Part shown: piece after piece, positions 24,443-37,264 of the stretch
Numbering within the stretch: the first letter of the stretch is position 1
Layout: each line of letters begins with the position of its first letter
NCBI RefSeq assembly: GCF_964340395.1
Contig: NC_135563.1
Location: forward strand, 4,758,922 to 4,822,921
Direction of reading: 5' to 3'
DNA length: 64,000 nt
Source: Glandiceps talaboti
Lineage: Eukaryota; Hemichordata; Enteropneusta; Spengelidae
Translations under genes and position numbers: made by a program
The notes under the pieces: model-generated
Told to the model about the DNA's origin: nothing
The model's input: only the letters and a program-made list of their open reading frames with translations
The model's database searches: none

Positions 24443-25754
24443 TAACGATTTCGTTTTTGTCTTGGAGGGGGGGGATACAATTATTTTCAATTAATTCGAG
24501 TGATACTTGGCGAGTTTCCTCCATGTTAGTCGCTGCTTCGTGACGAACAATTCTCGTGTTGTGTTTGTTATTCAGCCATCTATCTTGGAGCTATTTACCT
24601 CATTAGATAATGGGAGGTATTGTATTTTCCTTATTAAATTGTGCGAAATCAAGTGAAACATATTGATAATAACACTAGTCTAATCCCTGGGGATCACAGT
24701 CATGCTTTTGGTATAATTTGTGACGTTACCCATGATCTGAAGACCAGGCATTTCCGTCTCAATAGCAGGAACACATATCACGGTCTGGTCGGCTTCGTTT
24801 TGTTGTTATACGTGTACGTATAAAGTATTGTAAATCTACTAGATCACGGATCACTGACTTGTTCCACAGAATAGAAAATACAGATATAAGGGGTCTACCA
24901 CTTAACAGAACACGATTGCAAAAAATGACGATATCCCCTTTATAAAGGTGGTTACTGCCTCGCCATGATATAACGATGACATGATTGTATGACTTGTCAG
25001 CTTTTAGCGATCTCTAACTCTCTCCTCTCACTGTCTCCGGTTATCTAATATCAAATTACCGTCTAAAAAGCACCAGTATACTGCCTCTGAACGGAAGGAA
25101 TGTAATGAGCATAGCCTATTTTACAAGTGTAATATTCCTACTTTTACAAGTGTAATATTCCCTCTTGTTGCTATGGGATTTAAGTGTATCATCAAAGTAT
25201 TACCGATAGCAACAACAGTGATAGTAATTTTAGGCATATTTCCTTTCTTTTGACAGGGTCAATTACTCTCGTCAAGACTAAATTAACAAGTCTTCTTTGA
25301 AAACACAACCCGAATACGTCTTTACTGTGTGGCTAATGCATTGAACGTTAAATGTTGACCACGAATGTAAAAGTCACGATCAACTACAAAGACACCTGTC
25401 CAGTACCTAGTAGAAAGGTCTATCTTGCTTTATAGAGACATATGCTTAAAGGGCCAATTTTCCATCCCTGGTCAGCGTCTCGACACTTCTCAAGGTGTAT
25501 AAAGCTAACATGTTCACAAATACAGCCCCTAAAACGCAACTACTTTTTAAGAACACAATGACAGATTTCTTTCCTAAATATTCATAAAACCGTAACCCAA
25601 CATAAAGAGATAACAAATCTGAGATACTCTCTAAAATGGTAGTTTTATAGGCACTCTATAAGTTCTGTGAATGTATTACACGATTAAAGTCAACTAGCAC
25701 AAAGTCTGTCTTTTTTGCTCACAAGCTTTTGTACAAATGGGGATTTCATTACCA

Positions 25755-26345
25755 AATATATGGCCATCATTCAGTAAGACGTACACTAGGTAGCAACATG
25801 AGGTATGAGTGTACATTGTATGTCCCTTGTTCTGTAACACATGTGCACAAGATTTGACAGAAATTGATCACACTTAAATGCAAAAAAAATGTCTTTAAAT
25901 TGCACACTGTGTTTAACTTTGGTAATTGACCTTCAAGGTCAATGCTGAAAAGGTCCGGGTCTAAAAAAGAAGGCTTGCCCCCTGATATAGGAGTGGACAC
26001 TTGAATGGAGTCTGTAAGTATTAACATTTTGAATTTATGCGTAAAATTTAATTTTTTCCAATAAGTATCACTGACATCCATGATATAGGAGTGGACAATT
26101 GAATGGAGGAGTCTGTGACTATTAAAGTTTTTGAGTTCACAGGTAAAACGTCAGATTTTCTAAAAATAAATATTGCTGACATTCAGTCATTGCCCCTCAA
26201 AGTCAAGGTTGAATAGAGTGAAACCAGCAGAAATGTGTCATCTGATAATATTGGAGTAGACACTCGACCCTGAAGTTGAATATATTCCAGTTTTGAGTTA
26301 CTCCGTAAATGATTTTTACCATTATATGGCCGCCATCAGTTAGCT
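25755..26345 (-). repeat. Tandem-repeat family 2, inverted copy, about two units
   Basis: TATATGGCCATC (25758 region) and TATATGGCCGCC (26325 region) mark equivalent points about 567 bp apart, or two units of about 285 bp. On the minus strand the units match those at 43.3-44.3 kb, sharing a TATTATCAGATG block and an AACTCAAAACTG-like block. The array contains a perfect inverted repeat, ATTGACCTT-C-AAGGTCAAT, at 25925-25943. A 104-codon frame inside it (25767-26081) is not a gene. Confidence 0.6.
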
Positions 26346-26366
26346 TTTTCCCAGGTTTATCATATC

Positions 26367-26428
26367 ATATAATGTCACATCACATCACATCAAATCACAT
26401 CACATCACATCACATCACATCACATCAC
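26367..26428. repeat. (CACAT)n pentanucleotide microsatellite
   Basis: About eleven CACAT units with one CAAAT variant lie just beyond the inverted tandem array. Confidence 0.9.
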
Positions 26429-26669
26429 AAATTGCATATAACTACGACAGTAGATAGCAGAGATTTCCGTTCATAGTTCATAGTTCACAGTTCACTTTCT
26501 TTACCGTATTACATAAATAGATCGCTCAGAAAATTTCAGAAATGTAATTCCTTCATTGTCCAATTAAATTTGTTCTACACCCATATTGCAACAAAATAAA
26601 GCTTCCGGAAATGATGAAATTAAAAGCCTTTAAATGAATTTGCCTGTCAAAGAAATGTCTTATATAAAT

Positions 26670-27081
26670 TATGACGGACAGATGCACAGACGGTACGGTA
26701 CGGATGGTCGGACAGGACCTATTACTATAGCACCCTCCTTTTTTTTTGGGGGGGGGGGTAATTATCAGTTCATATTATAATGGTGCTTTTCCCCGTTTTA
26801 ATATAATATGAATGGCGATGGGGAATCTGGGATATATCTTACGTCCTTTTGGCAACAAATTACCATAGTATTTTGAGTATACGAAGTCTGCTTTCTAGTA
26901 AAATCCGTTATACGAATCCAGGAAGATGTACAATCTGAATCTGATACACCATTGCTAACGTGCATGGATATCGAACATCCGTTTCTTTTTCTATAGTGCA
27001 CACAAGCTACGTGGTAATGAATTATTGAAAGAAGGTGAGACTTAACACAGACATTCCCATTCATTTACACGTGTCAGGATT
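26670..27081. repeat. Microsatellite, G-rich hairpin and conserved end of family 2; inverted partner at 29105-29400
   Basis: GACGGACAG and ACGGT units (26670-26720) precede CACCCTCC, a T9 run and a G-run (26730-26758) that could fold into a hairpin. A segment of about 320 bp then runs to CACGTGTCAGGATT at 27081. The reverse complement of 26755-27081 aligns with 29105-29400 over its length. Shared blocks include GTGTAAATGAATGGGAAT, CGATATCCATGCA and CACGTTAGCA. This end also resembles the poly-C plus GTCC-repeat junction at 43165-43230. Confidence 0.6.
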
Positions 27082-27099
27082 AATGTACTACATTCATTT

Positions 27100-29100
27100 T
27101 GAAGCGCCAGGGTGTGTCAAGTTTCAATAAATGGAAACGGGAAAATAACGCCACGGTAACACCGCATGTCATCGGCTAATGGAACGCGGCGACACAAATA
27201 TACATCGATGTTCCAGAGATTGAAGAAATTGTCTTTGTCCTTTAGTGTAATAGAGCATGGTGGCAAAGGTGATGTTAAGGCCGTTGGTTACAATGACACA
27301 ATGCTCCTTCTATGTGATATTATATATTCACCACCATCATGGGGTAAATGACGAATTTAGAAACCTATACACCAAAGACAGATACAATTACTCTTATTTT
27401 TGCTATCGGGAAAGAATAAAGGACGGGTGCAGGAAAGATTAAAGTCATTCCGGCAACGTCGGCGACTAGCTACTGTCTCCACCGATTACTGCTGAAGGAC
27501 GGCGATAATAGCATTTCATTTCATTTCATTTCTTTTTCAGTTCATGATTAGACAAAGAAATCGTGGTACTGTTGCGTTGTAGCACGAATATAGAAAGTGC
27601 AAAAAAACATAGCATCACAATATTTCAACAAGGTTGTGCTTTGTGTGTTTTAAATGACTCTCTGAAGTAAGACGTTTATTAGTAATTAATTAGTGATGTT
27701 ACCAACATAATTCTCGTAAAACACACACAAATAAGGTCTTTTCCTATTTAACAACGACAATTAATGTGATTTAGTCAGTTTACAATTACACATTTAACTT
27801 ATGCTGCATTGAAAGTAACACAAATAAACGCGTTGTTCCACTATTTTGAGATGTAACGCAAGAACCTAATATCCTCCATCTTCAACGGTTGTCGTGTATA
27901 AATGACGTTATATATAATATGGGCCATCATTCAATGTTCAAATTTAGGGCTGACGTCTAGATAATGGTGAAACCCATTTCGATAACGATTCTCATTTCAA
28001 TGAGATGACTAGTTTTACTAAAATCATTTGCTCACAGAACAAAGCAAATTATTACAGCAATTCATAGGAAATCACATTTTTGTAATTACACCCATAGGTG
28101 TTAGTTACGAATATACTATGACTAGATTATTAGATAGTTTTATAATTCAGAACTATATTTACACATAGATCTACACCACATAATTTCTTATCTAAAAAAT
28201 ATCACCAATTGAACTGTTTCTCTCCATTTATTAGTATTTGGGCATTGTCCATGTCCAATCACACAACTTTATGATCACGTGACATCCTTTCACCGTTGTC
28301 ACAAAAGCAAAATACACTATATACTTCCAAAATATACCGGTTTCTTCAAAAAAAGGAAAAAATGATGATCTTTGTAATACTCATTTATATGTAATTCAGT
28401 AATCGAAGTTCAATTGTATCTACATTCTATATTCTATTTCGAGACAAGCATCGCAGTTCATACAAGTCTCTCCCCCCCCTCCCTCCTCCTCCCCTGCAGA
28501 ATAGAAACCTGTATAACTATATCTTCGACTTAGACTGGCCATATGGATTATGTGTTTATTTCGGATTTTTAATTTATAAAACAATTTTATCATGGCTTCC
28601 TACTTGAAAAATCAATATCAAACCAAATATGCAAAGTCCATGTTTGTAAAACAATACCTTGCAAAAGTATTATAAATATGTAACGATAACAAACGTTTTA
28701 CATACTATAAATTGTTTGCAATGTATTAAGTTGCAAACACTGACTATGTAGTCTTATCAATGTTTTACACATTGATTTGTCAAGTAAGAAGCCATTATAA
28801 TTTTCTTTATAAATTAAAAATCCAAAATATATACCAAATCCTCATCTGTATGGCCACTTTAATACGAACACCCCCACAAAAATAACTAATATAAGATTCC
28901 GCTAGTATTTTTATGATTTCAACAACACTTGAGAAAAACAGAGTTTCCATGTTCAGTAAGCTACATTGTACCTTTAAACGAAGAATATATGAATTGTCTA
29001 TTATATTCCTATTGACAGGCTTAGTGGCCTTTTGCACACCTCAGACCACTTTAAAAAATGTAGTAGCCACTAAGTAACTTCCAACATTCAAAACTATGAC
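27100..29100. other. No gene recognised between inverted repeat copies
   Basis: The interval between the two inverted ends holds AT-rich DNA with short motif-free frames and nothing that resembles a transposase. It may simply be unrelated spacer. Confidence 0.5.
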
Positions 29101-29104
29101 AACA

Positions 29105-29400
29105 ATATCCTGACATGACGTGTAAATGAATGGGAATTGTCTGTGTTAATTCATTACTTATGTGTACTATAGAAAAGAGACAGACGTCCGATATCCATGC
29201 ATGCACGTTAGCACTGGTGTATCAGTTTTTTAGAGACTACATTTTCCTGGATTTGTATAATGGAGTTTACTAGTAAGTAGACTTCTTAAACAGAAAGAAA
29301 CGATGGTAATTTGTTCCCAAAGTTTCCCCATTCACATCATATTAAAACGAGGAAAAGTGCCACTATAATATGAAGTGATAATTAGCCACCCCCCCCCCGA
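29105..29400. repeat. Solo conserved end of family 2, inverted relative to 26670-27081
   Basis: The copy begins near CCTGACATGACGTGTAAATG and runs to the C10 tract at 29389-29398, followed by GAAAGAGGGTGC. No tandem units follow, so only the terminal part of the element is present. Similarity to the reverse complement of 26755-27081 is clear by eye, with scattered substitutions and small indels. Confidence 0.6.
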
Positions 29401-29419
29401 AAGAGGGTGCTAACTTATA

Positions 29420-31925
29420 CCGTGTGCATCTTATCTTTCAATGTCTGTTATTTTCTCGTGTCTAATCTCACTAAACCACAAATCATTGAATGGTGAACAA
29501 CGCAATTGCGTGTATATTTTGTTATTAGCTATATTTTGGCTATAAGAACCACAATTGCGTATCTCAATAGTACATATACTCTCAAATATTAGTGAGAGAC
29601 GGTGTTTGTGACTCAGACACTTACAGGTTTAATTATCACACATTCTAGCTACTGAAATCATATTTCACTCAACACATTCTCTTATATAGAATAGACACCT
29701 TCTTGACTAACTGTACTTGAAAAAGCTTCAGACCACGATATTCATGATAATGGTCTGATAGACAGCATTTGTGTGTATAGTATCTAGGGCTTTAACACTA
29801 TGCTGACGAGCAAGAATGTAAAAACAGGGACTTTGACAACTAAGCGTGTCTACGTCAGCCCGAACGTCACTTCCGGTTATATTGTATAACAAATTATTTG
29901 CAATTCGTATGTGTCAGTTTTCATACACCGTTTTTTTATACGCTCATAATATATACTGATTTCGCTTCCTAAATGTGTAAGCGTTGCCTAATTCTCTCAC
30001 ACTTGATATTAAATCCAGGCTCTCAAAGGTTGTTTGCTTTATCTGTTATCTATTACCTATTGTCGGAGTTTTTTCCGCCATATTTTTACTTAAAAGGGTC
30101 TCCGTAAGCTTAATTCAACTTGCAGAAACGTCAACGTGAAAATGAGAATTTTTCAAAGCCAAAGGATGATCCTCTCCTACGGGGTCACATTAACATGTTT
30201 CGTCCCCATCTTTATCGTAGCTGGTCGAACTTTCCTTTCAATAGCCAAAGTAGAAGAAGGTGACACGTGGCTGCAGTTGAACGATTTAATGTGCGGTTTC
30301 TGCCTAAATGCAACCGGGAATCTTTGTGCACTATTGCATATTGCATGACGAAAACATTGACAAGTTCTTTGGAGCCACAACAACAACGACAAGGTAAACT
30401 AATTTGACCTGCATTCAAATACCAAATCATGGTCCTTGATTATAATACAGCCCTTTGAAAGTTAGTGTTCACTGGCTCTGTTTAAATTTGATTTAACCAC
30501 ACGAAAACTAATAAGACACTGGTCCAGGAGTGCTACACTTTAAGATCGAAAGATTGCAGGTTTTTTGTGTATTTTGTCTAAGTGAAACCCATTTCAATGT
30601 ACTGCAACTAGATGCAGACCGCACGGACGCCAATGTTTTCATGTCTGCGGCATATCTTGGTACATTAGTTCATTTCCGTTGTCATCAAACCTCAGCCTCC
30701 TTTACGGCACCGTCCAAGGACGTACCTTACCGCCATGGTTATTTTGCAGTATCGCCGAAGAAAAAAATCAGCTCTGGTTTGCGCGAACGGTTCATGTCAT
30801 TGCAGACAACATGTCGCAAGACAACGTAATTCATTCACTCTTGCTTTCTTAAAGTGTAGAATGTGCAGTTTGTTATTAGTTTCTGCATGACAATCAAAAC
30901 AGAACAATGTACCACTAACTCGCAAATTTAGCTGTAATCGTCTTTCAAAGTGATATCTATCGATGTATCACCGGTAACCATCATTCAGTAATGTCATCAA
31001 GTTAGCAATTATGCTAACTCTAAGCCCAACGTTTCGTTCCCAATAAAACATAACAAATAAAAAACATATGCGTCATTACAAGTTACAATCATGGTAACCA
31101 CGTCATCTTCATCTCCCCGCGTGAAGTATTTTCGAGGCTAGCTATTGCGTCAGAGAAATTGTTGATGCATATGCATAACGATGGCAGGAAATCACTCATG
31201 ATTCACGAATCTGTAGAATTGTGCGAGGATTACATTTAATATTGTTACAAAATATAAAAATCAATAAATGAGATATTCACACCAATCATACATCGTGTTT
31301 TGTTCCAAGATTGAAATTACAGCGGTCGTAACTCTTTGAAGTTAATACGTGTATTGTCGCTATTATCTTGCGAGTAGTTAAACTTTTATTAGATCGGATT
31401 CTTATTTGATACGAATGAACAAATAGAACCATTATGGATCGTACACATTGTATCATGTATGCACTTCCTTAGGCCAAGGAAGTTATGGATATAGCGATAT
31501 ATTTTACCGTACGAAGTATACAAAAGCCTATTCATGCTCGGAAGTCATTGATTTTTAAAAAAATGAAATCAGCAGTTGTTTTGAATATGAAACTTAAAGT
31601 AAATACAACCGGAGTAATATGCAGGTGCGGCAGATGCAACGTCTATGATTGCCATGTTACAGAGGCTGATGGAGATTTTGATGAAACGCGGATTCGATTT
31701 CTTATTGTATCTCTGAACAAAAGTAGTACTTGCAATCGATCTTCGCAGTGTTATCTAGTCATTTTATTGTCATCCTTATATATAAGTATCGATATTTAAC
31801 TGCCGTAGTGTCGATAGAAGAATGAACACCCTAACTCGCCCAAAAACATGCGATGGTCGTCACGAATGCACATTGAGAGAATTGGCAATTAATTGCGGAT
31901 TAAGATACGGTGAACACTGAGTGGT
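29420..31925. other. No gene recognised
   Basis: Short frames at 30142-30348 (ATG at 30142, one hydrophobic stretch) and 31485-31799 have no recognisable family. Just before the latter, ACTTCCTT (31463-31470) and AAGGAAGT (31476-31483) form a perfect 8-bp inverted repeat of two ETS-type cores. Confidence 0.45.
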
Positions 31926-31926
31926 A

Positions 31927-32055
<129 letters not shown>

Positions 32056-32099
32056 TATATATTATGGTTTACGGTATTATTTACAGACAGAATCTCAGT

Positions 32100-35000
32100 G
32101 TAAAGTAATGTATATATAACACATATATTTTAGGACCAAAATCACAGAAAAAAGTTTGTGCAATGAATACGTATATTATTTTGTATTGTATGATTCACTA
32201 TAAAAGGCTGTGAAATGAAAATCTTTGCATCGTATTATGTAACAGTTGTGCTAGTAAACCTCTTTACAAACTAACATGGATATTGAGTCACTTTTTTTCT
32301 ATTAAACATCACGCTCATTGTTTTTATCTCGTTGTCGCCATAGCAGCCCCGGGCCGCGGCATGCAGTAGTCTAGTCCTGAAAGACATATACACACATGGG
32401 TGATTTCCCAAAGTTTCAATAATTATTGACGTTAACTTTACGTCACTTTTATATCGGCGTTATAAACATAACAAAAGAATAATCCGATGTGATATTTAAG
32501 AACGACAGAAGTTCGTGCTTTACAATCAATCAAAGGAACATCGATTGTGAGAAATACACGTCGATTTAGCATACAACACGTATATTTTGAAAATGCATTT
32601 GGGACTTCGTAATTCTTATTTCCGAAGATATTTTAACCGCTTTTGATCTAGTATGACGTATTTTAAAGTATTTAACAATTAATGTTGACGTATGAAACTG
32701 TGTTTTGAAATTTTCAGAAAAATAGCTAGACTGTTGAATTATCCAAAGTAAAGTCATTTGTTAGCATTGAGGTTTATAATTTAATTGTCGTGGATCTTTC
32801 GACAATCGATAACAATACAGCTGCTGTATTTTGTTACCGAGGGGCTGAGAGCTCCATTCCAAGGTTCATGAAAGAGATTGACCCTAAGGCCAGGGAAACA
32901 AAGTAAGTTTAAGCTGTTCAAAGGGTCCAACCTACTCATATTTATGCCATGTCAATTGTTTTTGTTTTTTTTTATGTCGGGCACTGCTTTCTCATAATGT
33001 GTGTTCCATAGTGAAATTGTTTCTATTCTGGTATTTATATAAGAACATATTCAATTATGTGACACATCTGCTTATGGCTGAGAAATACACACCCATTTGT
33101 AAAGCAACGTTTGGACTGTTACTGTAGTTTGTTGTTAATGTTATATCAATATATCACTGTACCATATCATTGTATGTCTCCTGTGAAGTGTAAGTGACAG
33201 AGACGTGGCTACAATAATTGCTGGCGTTGATTTAACGGGCCGTAAATTATTTTTAGAGGGGAGGGGAAGAGGAGCTACACAAATTGTTTAACCGTAAATT
33301 GTGTACATTCCCTAATTCTAAAACTGATAGTAAGAAATCGATTGCCATACAGACATATAGCGAATGGATAAAATCAAAACGAATGACTGAATAGAATACT
33401 ATATAAACTCAACTTGAAACGTTTTACCATCATTGCATATGGCTTGTTTTTACATTCCTTGTCCAATCATTGCATATATAAAAATAATCGACCTACCTAC
33501 AATGTGATGGGCTAAGTTAAGTTGCCCGTTGGACAGCTTTATTTATTTGTTTGACTTAATATTCAAGTACGTGCACATAGCACGAAAAGTGAATGGCCAA
33601 GAAAATACGTAAAATGCCTACAAGGTTATTTTCGCGTTTTGCCTTCCTTTGCCAGAAATAAAGAAACAAATGAAACATCAAACACGTCTTCATCTAATTG
33701 TATAATAAACCAAAGCTACCAATGGCATGGCACATCTACAAATACACACATTTGAAATTTCCTACCTTTCAATGCAGTTGAATTAAAACTGAGGTGCGAA
33801 ACTAGTTGAAGATTCCAGCCGGTTTTGAACTCATTTTATTATATTAATACACTAATCGATGCATTACTTTTTTTTTAAATTTTGTACAAATCATGGTTAA
33901 ATTATTCAGTGCAACGTAACATTACTGTGGAAATGGAATACAATATTTAGAAGACTGCTTTTCCCCATTCCCTAGGCTACATCTTAGTCACATTACAGTA
34001 TGGATTGCATTGATAATTGACTTCTATGAAGCTATCAAATTTACTGCATGTAGGGTTTGCATCTTATGAAGTGACGCTACAACCACTGTAGTTGCGCATG
34101 TTCAACCAATTATCATGCTTGCTAAACGGTATAACGAATCCACCTCATTGAATTACATAAAACGTAGCGTAGATTGGTAGGTGACATCTTTGATGGCAAA
34201 GTTGGCACCATTAATGTTGATAGAGCACGATTACACAAATATATACCGAGGCAGTTTTGAATACCCTTGTTTGTATATATTACGTATATACGTTCGTAAG
34301 CATTGGTGAGAAATTAGAAAGATGATTTCAGTTTTAGGGTGATTTTGAGATTGAGTATGAGTCCTCAACCTTCAATGAGAATTCGAATCTTCAGGCTATT
34401 TGAAGAAATGCATTTCTGCAATCATCCTTAAAAGCTGAATTGATCGTAAACCTAATGTGATTGTTTCTTGTATATTTGCATCGACTGATAGAAACGGAAA
34501 CGGAAGACACCAATAAACCTCCTCGCCAGTGGCAGTTCAACGCATTTAGCGGGAGAAGTATACTAAATGTGGCATTGGAGTATGTAATGGGTACTGAGGT
34601 CGAAACAATGATGACAACTAAATAACACGAGTTTCACTGATCCAGAAATATTTTTTTTTTAATATTTTCACCCGACATCCTTGCCCTTCACCTCAAGGCA
34701 TAAGCTGATTTAAAAATCAGATATAGTGGGCACACTTTGTTCAAGTTGAAATAGCAAAGTGTGTGTTACTGATGACAGGTGAAGTATTAGCAGGAATTTC
34801 ATTTTCTTTCACAGTGTGTGTTGAAAAGGGAATGCATGCATGCTTGAAGAGCTGATACTACCTTTGTTGGTAACCATGTGATTGTTCCAAATTGAACCAG
34901 TTGGTTTCGTTTTGTACGCACACAATAAAAAACAATTCCGTTTTGCAATCTTTTTAACAATGAAATGTCTCCTTCAATTAATTTGTATATATATAGACTC

Positions 35001-37070
35001 TACAGTGTACCATTTGACGCTCAGATGGAAAGCAACAAAGGGTCTTAGTAGTACATTTTTGTGTCAAATTTGTCAGATATGGCTAGAATAGTTAGTATCA
35101 ATAATCGTATTACTATGATCACGTGATACTATACTGACAATATATACGGACTAATTTGTGTCAAATTTCGAAATATTACCGAAATTTCACTATTCGAATT
35201 TGTTAATGTCGATAGAGTCTGGAAGACATTCGAAGAAATCAAGAATTTGTATCATTTATGAAATATAAGGTAAAACAGTTCTTGAAGATGAATTCCATTT
35301 TCTTTTCATTTTGCCCCAGTTTATCAAATTCTCTGAGTGTCTTTACTGACAAGTTGTTTTACGGAGTATCGAAGTTACACAGACTGTAATCTTGGTTTCC
35401 TCTAGAAAACATTCACCATGATATCACAATCGGCTATTTATGTGTGTGCAAACCTTTCAGAATCAACACACACGCACAGACAATCCAGAACCTTGTGTTA
35501 ATTTATACTCGCCTTATGTCATCATTACCCTCCAAGTATATACTGTTTCCAAAACTTGGTGATGATCATGGAGATAGTCGTTAAGACGCTTTGAGAACCT
35601 CTTGTAATATAACTACTTTAGAAGAAGGGGCCAACGAATGAATCGTTCGAATGTAGTAAAGTGTAGTGTAACAATTCTGTCTGTAAAGGAAACGACTTTG
35701 ACCCGTGCCAACCTCTAATAGGTCTGTGTATTACATATGACATGAATAGAATCAGAAATAAGGTGAATCGTGTGAATAAACTGATATGTCGTATAGTTTG
35801 ACCATGAATGTGATACCAAATCTACAGAGACCTCCTAAATCATGTTATCCTTAAGAAAATCCTCTGTATATGACAGCTGCTCATGTTACTTGAATTGTAT
35901 ACGATTACTGTTTTGGTTCTTCGATAGCCTCTGCTCTGTATGCCTAAAGTAAACGGTTCGAGATTGAACTCACACCAGAACGCCGAAATAATGCATATGC
36001 ATTGTGTTTCATATTCTGTATTAGTTTTGAAAGAAATTATTAACTGTATTGTGATTTCTAGTAAGAGCTTGTGGTGAACAAGGAACGCACTGTTTTTGAT
36101 ATTTGACAACGCAGTAATATTGCGGTAGAAACTTGATTTTACTCTGCATTATATTAAACTTCCTGAGCTATTTTGCAAAGAAAAGTGAATTTCACAACAA
36201 TATGGACAACCGTTTAAATTTGTGAGATAAAGAACGTAAGAGACACGCATGCGCCTTCGATGATATGTCATCCTTGTGCCACGTTTGCATGAAAGTGCCT
36301 TGTGCATACAAGAATTGAGCTTGTATAATCTAGCTGTGATCTAGACCGGAAGACCAGAAAAAAATACTCGGACATGAAGACGTATAAATGAGCTAACATA
36401 TGTTCTGATTTTTCCTGTTGTAAGTCACAATATGAGAAGTCTGATTGAACGTCCAGATATGTATCTCAGAAAATTACGTCATTGATAACTTGAACACCGA
36501 TGCCAGTTACATTGTTTCATCACAATCCATCATCTGTTTATTTTAACATGATTTGCCACTCGTTTACGTATGTACGCAGCCATATATGAGGGAGAACGTG
36601 ATGAAAAAATTGCCATTTATTAGGGAGGGAGGGAACTAGCGTTATCGCATTTATTCCTTGAATTTGGAGTGAATTCGTTGAAGATATTTGGCTTTAAGGC
36701 TATAAACTAAACTAAGTGATGATGTGTCAAAGGTCACGAAAATATTTGAGAGTATGTTTACATTCTCACATTCCGGTGGTAAAATAATGAATTGAAAAGT
36801 CACGTCTTCGTCTTTCAATTACTCGATTTACTCAAGGATGTAACCAAAACATGCGATAAAAGTAGACATGAAAAGTACTGGAGAAAGTCCACATATAATC
36901 ACTCAAACAACCCTTTTCACTTATCATCTTAGTCTCTCGATTTCGTTTCTACATCGATGTAGAGACACGTTAGTTGTCAAGTAAGAAAGGACGACGACGT
37001 GACGTACAATAGACCTGAACTGCCCACGCATTCCTTTGCTGTGTAAAGTATCTATGGCATTTAAGTCCCC
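32100..37070. other. No gene recognised
   Basis: AT-rich DNA with only short, motif-free frames. No transposon ends or RNA genes were recognised. Confidence 0.5.
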
Positions 37071-37087
37071 CAATGTTGATATATACC

Positions 37088-37258
37088 ATGCGCACTGAGA
37101 TCTGTTTTATATTAATTACTGTGGAGTTCATAACACCTACATTTCTGTCTTTTGTCATTCTCATCATACCTGTTCATCATAGCTATGGGGCGCAGAGTTT
37201 ACGTTGTGACTCACCCTTTCAAGGGCCAAACAATCTGCAGTATGCCCTTGGATACAGG
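37088..37258 (+). other. Candidate first coding exon with signal-peptide-like start
   Basis: The ATG at 37088 lies in a good context (ACC before it). It opens a frame with a short N-region, a long hydrophobic stretch (about residues 5-29) and a polar HHSYGA segment that could be a cleavage region, then a short tail with one Cys. The frame ends at a good splice donor, ACAG|GTAACC (37255-37264), where the in-frame stop would lie inside the intron. I found no matching downstream exon, so this is only a candidate. Confidence 0.2.
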
Positions 37259-37264
37259 TAACCT

